The notes under the pieces: model-generated
What the model was told of the DNA's origin: nothing
The model's database searches: none
What the model saw: the letters and a program-made list of their open reading frames with translations, nothing else
Shown here: one piece after another, positions 54,273 to 64,000 of the stretch
Position numbering within the stretch: position 1 is the first letter of the stretch
How the letters are laid out: every line of letters begins with the position of its first letter
Position numbers and translations under genes: made by a program
Source: Dasyornis broadbenti
Lineage: Eukaryota > Chordata > Aves > Passeriformes > Dasyornithidae
Assembly (NCBI GenBank): GCA_013397935.1
Contig: VZRN01004253.1
Coordinates: forward strand, 6,263 to 70,262
Length of the DNA stretch: 64,000 bases
Direction of reading: 5' to 3'

Positions 54273-57200
54273 GATGATCAAACGTGTGCCTGACCTCCTG
54301 AAATTTCCATTTAATCCATATATTTACATATGCAAATTTACTGATTTCCAGAAGCACAGGATTCATTTATGCAGCTGCCCATCCGATGCAAGTTTGTGGT
54401 GATTGAAACAAAAAAAGAGAGAACATGCTGTTTAGACAGTATTTTATATGCCCAAAGTTAATAATCATAATCATAATTAACTTTGTGCAACTTTTTCCTT
54501 TTGCCTCCAGGAAATATTTGTATAGTATGCAAAATGCATCCAGTCTTTGTCCCTGAGGAATATTTTAAGTCCCGCTGTTGACATTAGGATAGTTGAAGAA
54601 AACTGAATCCATATCATGATGGTAAAACACTGTAAGTCCTGATCATCAAGAATGCAGAAGCTAATCTTGCATGACTATTGAAAGACTAAGTATAGGTCCA
54701 CTTAAAACATACTCATGTACTCGAACTACTTTATCTCTTTAAAATATAAATATAAATTTACTATGTCCAAATTCCCTCAGAGTGCTTTTAGGAGCTATAT
54801 TATTTACACTACTTACTACTTAGAGGAGTTTACAACATTTTTACACCCTGTTAAGTCTAAATTCCTTTAACGACCTAAATAGTGTTTTGATTAAGTGTAA
54901 TGAGACCATCATCAGTGGTGAGAATTGGAGATATTTGTGCTTTGGTAGTAGGACTGCTTTTCTCAGTATCTCATACTGATGAGCTCTCAAAGTTCACACC
55001 TATTTGCCTTTCAAGACTGTTTTGGAATTAAATTTTATTCATGCTGTGTAATTACTACTTTCTTTTTCAGGACCAGATTGTAATGACTCATCAAAAGCAT
55101 TGCGAAATCTAAATCTGGCTAAACTGTAGTTCTTTTATTTGTACACAAAGAAGTCTTTTATTTTCGAGACCATTCTCATTTAATGGCAAAATAGTTTAGA
55201 CGCAGCTGTTTCCAATCACACTCATCAAAAACTGAAGAGATATTAAGTTAGCTTTTTAGGGGATGTTACCAGCTTTAAAAAAAAAAAAAAAATACAGAGC
55301 TTTCGTTCTTCAGTATATCTATTAAACATGAAACCATGTCTTTGCTGTTTTACCAGATATGGATGCATCAGTCAGCGTCTAACTGGGAATGCAATATTGT
55401 CTTCCCCTCAGAATTTTCTGTTTCACTGGCTGTCTAAGACACACAACTCCTGCCAGATGGAATGGAAAAAGGCAACTGGTGTTCTCCAAGACTTGCTACA
55501 TGTGTACACCAAGTATGTGCTCTCTGTGTGCCTGACCCAGACTTTATGTTGAAATTTTCTATAGCAAGGCTTTTGGCTGTGGAGCAATTGAGGGAAAGTT
55601 CTTCCCACCATCTCCTTTGTGCCATTGCTGGGAGGAAGAGCACGAGGCCACCATTAACTGGGAGCACCCAAGAGTTCTTCAGATTACCGGTGTAGGTAGC
55701 AGGTAAGTGCTCAGGGGTGGGGCACACAGCCAGAGTGCTGCCTTGAAGAATATTTCATTTCCCTAAAATACGCTATTTATACTGTGAGAGCAGTATCTTC
55801 TTTTGTGTTTTTGACAAGGAGTCTGCCATTAAAGTTTAGGTGTGACTTCAGAAAGAAAATTATTAGGATACAACTTCAGTATATCACTTCACCTTAGAAA
55901 CTATGTGATCATCATCTGTTATTTAGGATTCCAGAACAAGAATTTCCATTTGTGTACATCTTCCTGACATTTTTAGCCAATGACATCTCTTGTAGGCTGG
56001 CCTCTAGTATTTCTTTCCTGTCTTTCTTTTAGAAACAAGAATATATCACTTAAAAGTGCAACATGAGCAAAGTGCCTTTGATAGGCATGCTATGTGCAGG
56101 AGAGACGCATTTTGAAAACTGCACTGAGTGAAGTATCAACCCTGCGTGAAGGGATGATCCTGGACTAGCACTGGGCTTTCATGGGCTAGCACTGGGGTTC
56201 CACAGTCATGTGCTGACAGCAGCAGCAGGGTAAGAGTGAGGAATTTTGTGCATCATTTCCCAGGCAGCACCCTACGTGACACACATCCACCCGCCTTCTT
56301 CTGCCCTTGTCTTCCTCCAAATATTTTTTGCCTTTTTTTACTCTTGATGCCTTCACCGCAGCAGCACCTACGGAAGACCTGTTCTTCCTGCCTGTTACAT
56401 CCACAGGTCAATCCCAGTCTTTGCTTCCATTTCAGCATCCCTCTCCCAGACTCTTTGTTGGAGCTTCTGAAATGTCCCAGCACTGGAGTGCACCCCACAG
56501 CCCCCAGCAAGCACCCAGAATGGCCCTGAGTGGGATCCTAAAGGGACCAGTGTCCTAGGAAAGCTCATATGCAACAGGCTCACATTCAGAGGGAAAAATT
56601 TGGCCATAGGAGCTGGCAGTGACCAGCAGCTGGATGGAGGGTCTAAAATCAGCAAATGTTGAGTCACAAATGAATATTTATAAGTGTTGCTGCCACTGAA
56701 CATCATAAGAAAGTAATACTAAGCTCCAAGAACTCTAGAATTGTACAGAAGAAATGCATTATTATGATTATTATTTTAAGACTGTCTCTATTTCTGCAGA
56801 TATTTACAAGAGTAAGTCTAAGTATCAGAGAATTTGCATTCAGTCAAGCAATTCACTGGGCTAAAACTGTGTGGTTTGGATTGGGCCCCAGTTTGTCATC
56901 CTCTTATGACTAATTAGACCTTTGTCGGGGATTCCAAAACTTCATTAAACACAGCTGGGCTGTTTGGGTATTGGTTTTATTTCCTTATCATTCTTATACT
57001 ATTTGAAGAAAAATTATTAGATTGTTAAACGTTATTAAAATTTGATTTTAATTAATTTCTCCTTTCCATCAAAAGCTGCATTTTTATTATCACTGTAACT
57101 GCAGTTGTTACAGCTATTCTGGTACAGAGTAATAAAATTATACTTTTGAACTGCTATTAAAAAAAGCAGGAAGGAAAAATTATGTCCTTATATTAACTCT

Positions 57201-59009
57201 TAGCCATAATAAGAATTTTTTTTAAGTCTCCAAGAGCACTTAATTTTGCTTTGGGCCTTATTTTTTTATTCAGCCAAGACATTTCCACACATTTCAGTCC
57301 TCTACTGTTGCTTGATTTCAGTCTTGAAAATTTTCTTTTACCTCTGAACAGTCAAAACCTGAATTTTCCATGAAAAGCAGACTGGTTAATTCTTGTGTAA
57401 TGCCAGGAGATCCAAATCAGTACCAGTGTAAATATTTAGAATTGTTTCTATGGAAGTTGAAAGCTGAACTGGGAGGAAAATAAAGGACTGTGCTTTCAAA
57501 TTCAATATATGTGACATTTGTTTAATTCATTCATAGTTCCACATGCTTTCTCCTATTAAAAGGTCCCTTAAGAAAACTACAAAAATCTAATTTGTATTAG
57601 GAATTTAAATATTTTTTTAAAGTTGCCTTGAATTTGCCTTTCAAGCCCCAGTCTCTTGGGTTATTTTGCATTGTTGTCATTCTAACAAAGACGTAGAATG
57701 AGCGTTACATTGCACAGAGAAACTCCAGAGCAAACTGCAATCCGGATGAATGCGCACCTTGGTACTGGATTTTTCCAAGGCTCATTTCAAACAGTCCACG
57801 AAGGATGCATTCCCACTTACGCTCACACATGCACATTAATTTGAGCTGTAAGTTGCAGACTGTGTTAGCCCATAAATCTCTTGCCTTTCTCAGGGCAGTT
57901 AGGAGACTCCAGGAGTTGGATGTCGGAGGAAAAGCAGCATCGCGGGCACACTCGCTCACAGTGCCCACAGCAAGAACTCCATGCAGTGGACAGCCACGCT
58001 ATAGTAAATAAACACTCTACAAACAGCTGTGGTTATGTTTGAACAGACAGAATTGTACATGCAGCATCAGGAGCAACAGGAGAGCAGTGTGAAATCTCAC
58101 TGATTCCAGGGAATCAAATAGGATTCTGGCCTGTTCTAACTTGGACACCACATCTGCAGTGACCCCATGGCACCTACTACTGACGCCTTCGCCTCTCACG
58201 CTGAGGAGACAACCAGGCAAGGAGGATTTGTCGCCACAATCACCAAATTTCTGCACTGTGCCAATGCAGCTTGAAACGGCTCAAAAAGGTGCCCAGGAGA
58301 TAGGCTGTGGCCTATGGGCAGGCAGGATGGTGTTGGGACAGCTGATGGAGAAGCTGCAGCTGCATTCACACTTCTGCTGGCAGTGGCTTCTTGTACAATG
58401 CTCTCATGCCAGTACAGAGCTCACACTCCTAGAGATGAAGGCCAGTATTTTAGAAATGGCAGCTACAAGGACAATACACAAAGGGGAAGCAAGAGATACC
58501 TGACCCATTAAGATCTGCTTCAAGTACCTTTATTGTTCCAATACATTGGAATGCTGAACTCTTACCAAAGCCTTTCAGCACAGATAAACTACAGATATTA
58601 TCACTATTTATTACAGACTTCTAACCTTTTACTTTATCTTTTCTATGCCAATAATAACAGATTAAAGCACTCCTTTTCCTGATGTTCTACTTTAAATAGA
58701 GTAATGTTAGTATTTTAATCTTCACATGTGGAAATCTAAGCATTCCTTACACTGTTAAAACTGTAGTTGATCTGATGATACTGCCATTGTTTTTGTTCCT
58801 ATCTTTTTTTTCTTTTTTAGCAGACAAGGTGGTCAAAACAAGACTATTGAACTCAATCATACTCAGACTGCACCCACACTCGGCAGAGCAACTTGGAGAA
58901 CAGTTTGTGCTGAGGCTCCAGTACCCACCCAAACCCATCAGGTATTTTACTCAAGAGGAGCTCTAGCCTGGCCCCAGGGGCGCATGAGGTGCACTCACTC
59001 CTGTGCACG

Positions 59010-59451
59010 TTTCAGTCTTAGACACCAAATGTAGTGGATCCGAGTGGGGAGGTGTCCAGGGGCACTCCTGATCCAAAGGAAAACTCAGCTGAAAAGAAAA
59101 AGCTTTCTCCAAAGTTCCCAAACACAGCACCCACAGAGATTTTTATTCTAATTGCCAGCAAAATCGCTTAGGCCACTTTGGTGTAACCAGCCTCAAAGTG
59201 TGGAAAAATTGGCACTTCTTTTTCCATTTTCCTTGAGATGACTCTCCTACCTTGGCAATTCAGCATCCCTTATTTTTAAAGAACTATTCCTTTCCTGACT
59301 AGATCACATTTCCCAATTTGCCCAGGAAACAGTGCAGAATGTGGGAGGAACTCTTGGAACTCCCTAGGCTCACTCACTCGCGCTACCCCAGCACACAAAT
59401 TCTGCCTGGGGCCAGGGCTTTTCTCACACCTTCACCAGTTTAGAGTGCACA
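59010..59451 (-). mobile_element. LTR-like remnant with primer-binding-site-like end, antisense
   Basis: On the minus strand the segment has AATAAA (59142-59147 on +) and ends ..GGATCCACTACA at 59030. It is followed directly by TTTGGTGTCTAAGACTG, which resembles a retroviral tRNA primer-binding site of the TGGTGTC type. A TGTGCACTC start near 59451 is a possible LTR 5' end. No coding sequence is recognised beyond the binding site (58500-59010). The boundaries are approximate and the family is unassigned. Confidence 0.5.
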
Positions 59452-60179
59452 TTAAATATGGTAGGAAGTGCAAAAAGAAATAAACCCCAAATCTACCTGT
59501 AGTCAAGCTGCAGGGTTGACAGATGTCAAACTTAAATCAAAAGTGTCAGAACATATGATGCTCTGCCTGAAGCCTCTACTTCCGTATGCTTAGAGTGACT
59601 GGGGAATTTCCTTTCATCTGAAAGGCAGAAAAAAAGCCTCTAGTCTTTGTGGTTATGGAACAAAGCCTGAATAAGTAACTCCACAATACCCTGGCAGCTC
59701 AAAAAGTTAATGAGAAATGTGATGACTCTGAACTTTTTTTTCCTACTCTTATGACTTAAGGATTTTTTATTTTTTATTTTTTTTAAGGCTGGCCGTCTGC
59801 AAACTGCTGAGCAACCGGAGGAATTCATCTTGTGAAGTGCAGTCTGTTTCATTGCACTGCTGCCTGCAAAACTCCAGGCCTGTGTGGGCAGGCTCTGCCG
59901 GATGGGATGCGATGGGATGGGATGGGATAGGGTTTGGGCTGGCAGCAGGATGCTTCCCCAAAGAGGTCCCACTGTGCCAGGGAAGGGACTGGAGGGAGCA
60001 TGGGGGGGTCATGCTCCCCATCCAGCCCTCGTTCACTGATAGCCTCACTGCTTCCCTCCCTGCCTTGGAGGGTCAGATGGGAAGACATCGGTGACAGACG
60101 GAGACACATGGTTCCAGCCAGCTCGGTGTCCTGCTTGAGGCAGGCGTAGCGCTGCAGGTCAGGGATCACGACACCAAGA
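59452..60179. other. Intergenic, GC content rising
   Basis: No gene seen. A short GATGG-type tandem repeat lies at 59901-59935. Long overlapping frames on both strands are by-products of rising GC content. Confidence 0.6.
59901..59935. repeat. (GATGG)n short tandem repeat
   Basis: Five to six imperfect GATGG/GATGC units in tandem. Confidence 0.85.
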
Positions 60180-60765
60180 GGGGATCCCACAGCTGGGCTG
60201 CATCAACAGCACCGTGGGAGCAGGTCCAGGGAGGGGATTCTGCCCCTCTGTTCTGTGCTGGTGAGATCCCACCTTGAATAATGCACACAGCTCTGGGGTC
60301 CCTAGCACAGGAAGGACATTGACCTATTGGAGTGAGTCCAGAGGAGGCCATCAAGTTAATCAGAGGGATGGAGCACCTCTCTGAGGAAAAGCTGAGAGAA
60401 TTGGGATTGGTCACCCTGGAAGAGAAGGCTTCGGGGTGGCCTAATTGCAGCCCTCTAGTACCTGAAAGGAACTTACAAAGAAGATGGGACAGGACTGTTT
60501 ACAAGATACAAGAGCATGTAGTGACAGGACAAGGGGGAGTGGGTTCAAACTCAGAGAGAGCAGGTTTAGATTAGGTGTTAGGAAGAAATTCTTTACTGTG
60601 AGGGAGGTGAGGCACTGGAACAGACTGTTGTGGATGCCCCATCCCTGAAAGTGTTCAAAGCCAGGTTGGATGGGGCTCTGAGCAACCTTCGAAGGTGACA
60701 AGGGAGTTAGGACTAGATGATCTTTATGGTCCCTTCCAACACAAACCATTCTGATTCTCTGATTC
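60180..60765 (+). repeat. CR1-type LINE 3' fragment, sense, intact 3' end
   Basis: Sense CR1 landmarks: GTGAGATCCCACCTTGAATA, TCTGGGGTCC, GAGTGAGTCCAGAGGAGGCC, GCTGAGAGAATTGGGATTGG, GTTAGGAAGAAATTCTTTAC, GATGCCCCATCCCTG, and the end ATTCTGATTCTCTGATTCC. It is longer than the other copies in the window. The short frames within (for example 60332-60574) are decayed element sequence. Confidence 0.92.
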
Positions 60766-60769
60766 CTTG

Positions 60770-61620
60770 ACCTCTCTCCGGGCCAGGGCAGCATCGGATG
60801 ATTCCCAGAGGCGAGGGCAGGCCAGAGAACAGCATGCAGCACGACGCCCTCAAGGACAACGCCCGACACAAAAAACGCCGCAGATCCCCAGGACCCCAAC
60901 CACCCGAGAGCCTTCCCGGGAGGCGAGGCGGGGCCGGGGCAGCGGGAGGAGGAGACTCCGGCGGCGCCCGGGAGCCGCTCGGAGAATGTCCCCCTGCNNN
61001 NNNNNNNNNNNNNNNNNNNNNNNNNNNNNNNNNNNNNNNNNNNNNNNNNNNNNNNNNNNNNNNNNNNNNNNNNNNNNNNNNNNNNNNNNNNNNNNNNNNN
61101 NNNNNNNNNNNNNNNNNNNNNNNNGAGCCGGGGCGGGGAGCGGGGCCGGGTGGGGGGGGCGGCGGGAGCTCCGCGGTGGCCGCGGCAGCCCGAGGGGCCG
61201 GGGGCCCGTGCTGCTGCTGCTCCCAGCCCGCAGCGCTTTGTATCTCGCTCTGGAGCTGGTCCAGCCCGCGGCTCGACCCGGGACGACAGGCAGCGCGGAT
61301 GGAGCCGCATCCTCGGCGTGGAGTGCCGGGTTTTTACTGGAGTGGGTGCGATCAAAGCTTCCAACCGTGCCGGGTTTAAACACGCCGGGTGCGGCTTGGT
61401 GGCAGCCCGGCGCGTTCTCACACCGGGTGTCACATCGGCACCTCCGTGCGCCACCTTGGCACTCTGAGAGACGGCTGAGAGGAGTTGACACCCGCTCAGA
61501 GCTGCCGAAAGAGAGAGGCTCTGTATTGTCCTTAAGCGTAAAGTATAAGTGCGACAGGCCAGCCCTGCCTCTTGGACCGTGGCACTTCGGAGCAGTGTTT
61601 GGTGCCCGGGTGAGACTGTG
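60770..61620. promoter_or_regulatory. CpG island, candidate promoter/first exon of the next gene
   Basis: About 850 bp of dense CpG and GC-rich DNA, the only such block besides the window start, broken by an N gap. An ATG at 60986 with A at -3 (frame MSPC) runs straight into the gap. In mammals the gene after RPGR, in the same orientation, is SRPX, whose first exon encodes a Leu-rich signal peptide. That could fit here, but no SRPX residues can be read. A non-coding RNA promoter is equally allowed. Confidence 0.55.
60998..61124. other. Assembly gap (127 N)
   Basis: 127 consecutive N inside the CpG island. It is probably a GC-rich segment that did not sequence. Frames drawn across it are not meaningful. 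Confidence 1.
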
Positions 61621-64000
61621 CATGCAGCAAGCTAATCGCAGTTTTCAGTGTGAAAAATGAACGGGTGAACCTGGCTGGGTTTTTAGGCATCTAGTAAATA
61701 AAAAAGCGTATGCTGATGGTATTTCACTTCTAATTGTTTGCGCTTCCTTTTGCAAAATTTGAAAGGAGCTCAAATTTAAGTTCCATTTCCATATGAAAGG
61801 AAAGGGGTATGTAGGTCTCTCTGTTCTAAAGCAGCTGTGTCTTATCAGATTAAATGCTTCTGATTTGGTAGACCCTGCAAGCAAAACCAGTGTAAACTGG
61901 CATGCTCTGGTGGTGGTTTAACAGGTGTAGTCAGAGAGAATTTGTGGTCAGAACAGAGCCTTCCAAGCAAGTGCGTATGGCTTCAAATTGAGGTGTGTTA
62001 CTGTGGGTTAAAAGGGAGGAGCGGCAGTGAACACGTGAGAAAGGTGTCTAATACAACTCATCTGCATGTTGGCAATACCCATTTATTGTTTTCTGGAGCT
62101 ATCCTATTGAAAACATAGTTCTGCCCATTGAGGGGTGTAAAATGGCATAATGGTGGTATTTGTGAGTTTAGGTTTAGCTTTCCTTATTTTTGTTGGCAGG
62201 CTCCAAGTGGCTTCTTTCCAGCATGAAAGATGTTGGAACACACGTTTATGCTCTTTCTTTACCAAATACTAAGGTATTGGACACATCAGTTGCTAAATCA
62301 ACAAAGACAACAGAAGTTTCTGTCCTGGCATTTCTCTGAAGATTATTGTACTGCCAAATTCTCTTTATTTTCTTAGGAAGATGAGTGAATGCTTTACTTT
62401 GCGGTTCATGTGAATGTTAGTCTTCAAGTACTGTACAGAGGATGCTAATATCCTATCTCCTGTTTTCCTAAAAGGCCATATGTAACCTCTCTAATCTCAA
62501 AAGTCTAATTTTTGCATGTAATCTTCAAGGTGGCTGCACAAAAGCCTGCTTGTTTCGTCTTTCACTCCTTTGAAAGTCCAATTTCCCCCTTATAGTGTCA
62601 GAGGCTCCAAAGAGCTTAAATCATCAGCAGCTGTAATTGTAAACCCTAATATAAAGTTAATGTTTCATGTTACTTTTCTTCTGTTTGTTTTTAGTAGAGA
62701 AATGTGATATTCTTTCAGATCTTTATTCCCAGTATGAAATCCAGTGAAACTGTAAATAGATATTTTCTCTAATGATACTGCGTTGGTATGTAACTGTGTA
62801 CATTAGGTACAGAATGCCATTAAGTAAACTAAAATAGACTTAAAGTCTCTATAGCACGTGTGTTTGGGGCCCTCTCAATTACACAGGCACAAGCTTATTG
62901 AACTCTTACCAAGATGTTGACACTGGACTACTTTGTAGAGAAAACCAAACAGTCTGTTTTGGATTCATGCAAAAACCGCTTGTATTCAACAGCAGGTTGT
63001 TCTTTAAACATCAGAAACAGTATAATCAGGTCTTGAATTCAAAATTTGGTAACACTGAAGTGTTTGGTGTAGGAAATCTGTACTCCACAACCCAAAGACT
63101 GTGTTGAACACCGCACTAAATAGAAGTAATTTCCATGCCCTAAGAGTTCTGCCATCAATTTTTTGATGGCAGGCAAATAGAAATCAAGCCAGTATTCCAC
63201 CTGTGAAAATGTAATTGTATTAACTATCTGCTTGGCATAAGAAAGGAAACTGAAAAATACCCAAATAATTAAAATTCTTAAAATACTTAAAAGCCTTTGA
63301 AGCAGCAACTGTTTTAACTGTAACTGTATTTTCCAGTTTTGAAAGGATGCCGTGGTATTCTCATGTTGGTACATTCAAAGCTAAGGAGGCACTGACAAAA
63401 TCTCTGTTGGCACTACTCAAAGAACAGTCTGTTTTCTCTTCAAGAACAGTTCAGAGATGCACCTTCTGGAAGTTAAAACAAGCGTAAAACCTTTTCCCTA
63501 AGGACTGAAGAGAGAGATGTGCTCTTTTTCTGTAGTGTTGGGGAAGGTGCAGCTGTCTGTACATATATTTATATACATGGAGATCGCTTGTCACTGCTTT
63601 GGGTCTGGGAAGATGAAATCAATGACACTGTATGATGTAAGGCTGTGGTACGTGTGTCTTACACTTTTGATAGGTAAAAAGAAAAGCAAATCTAGGACAG
63701 AATTAATGGGAATTGTGCATTGGAACAGGGTATTGGTGTGAAGGGGCCATGAACCTTGAGAGAGATGCCATTAAAATCACTTGAAGACCATGTAATATCA
63801 TGAAACTATTTTCAAAAGCTGTATGAGATTTAATTCAAAGAAAACTATATATATATAGTACGTTTATAACCTATGTATATATATGGATTAAATATGAGTA
63901 GATGGAAGTCAGGTTGTGGAAAGGGTAGATCTTCTCAAAGATCAAGGGGTGCATCTGTAGGTGAGACTTCTGAGTGCTTCAGCTTTTCAGAGAGAGGCAG
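61621..64000. other. AT-rich non-coding region downstream of the CpG island
   Basis: About 2.4 kb without recognised exons or repeat families, except an AT microsatellite near 63846-63886. If the island starts a gene on the + strand, this would be its first intron. Confidence 0.6.
63846..63886. repeat. (AT)n microsatellite
   Basis: Two TATATATATA-type runs, separated by about 20 bp. Confidence 0.8.

Larger units (their letters stand above)
53072..59009. other. Gene-poor region downstream of RPGR
   Basis: About 5.9 kb with no recognisable exon. It holds a TG/CA-type microsatellite (about 54176-54272) and a poly-A near 55277. Open frames at 55328-55727, 56236-56706 and 58141-58503 overlap on both strands, which points to chance in GC-richer DNA. 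No domain was recognised. Confidence 0.65.

Noticed and set aside
58141..58503. 120-codon frame in the intergenic region
   Set aside because: Overlapping frames on both strands, no recognised domain. The sequence looks like moderately GC-rich spacer.
60441..61660. Long frames on both strands across the CpG island
   Set aside because: They include the 127-base N gap and overlap each other in several frames. GC-rich DNA has few stops, so no product can be inferred.

Overview
The window is vertebrate and almost certainly avian DNA: intron-rich, AT-rich, and carrying several CR1-type retroposon fragments with the 3' end typical of bird CR1. It holds most of one protein-coding gene on the + strand, RPGR (retinitis pigmentosa GTPase regulator). 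I recognised it from its RCC1-like propeller exons, its giant Glu/Gly-rich ORF15 exon and its two alternative C-termini. The exact bird lineage cannot be told from the sequence.

Layout. Positions 1-115 are a GC-rich shoulder, probably the edge of the RPGR promoter island. Coding exon 1 (about 28 nt in mammals) is not in the window and should lie just upstream. Exons 2-10 (2144-29757) encode the seven-bladed RCC1-like domain. Exons 11-13 (30641-33989) encode the linker. A very large exon, 35045-37462, is a continuous 806-codon frame. It begins directly after the exon-13 junction, runs through about 1.2 kb of nearly pure purine Glu/Gly repeat and ends in the conserved basic tail with FWNNVLPHYL. 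About 11 kb further on, four more exons (48450-51501) encode a second acidic tract and end in Cys-Ile-Leu-Leu, a prenylation box. These are the equivalents of mammalian exons 16-19 of the constitutive isoform. So one locus makes two products: a ciliary photoreceptor-type ORF15 form (about 1331 residues if exon 1 is the usual size) and a prenylated form, whose splice donor probably lies inside the ORF15 exon.

Downstream of RPGR, 51.5-60.7 kb is gene-poor. It has two antisense LTR-like remnants (near 52.38-53.07 and 59.03-59.45 kb) and a CR1 copy. At about 60.77-61.62 kb lies a CpG island split by a 127-base N gap (60998-61124). In mammals SRPX follows RPGR in tandem, so this island may be the SRPX promoter and first exon, but no SRPX coding sequence is visible. 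From 61.7 to 64 kb I see no gene.

RPGR acts at the ciliary transition zone. The propeller binds RPGRIP1, PDE6D and ARL3-type partners, the ORF15 tail is polyglutamylated by TTLL5, and the prenylated form is anchored to membranes. No operon-like organisation, CRISPR, tRNA or rRNA was seen.
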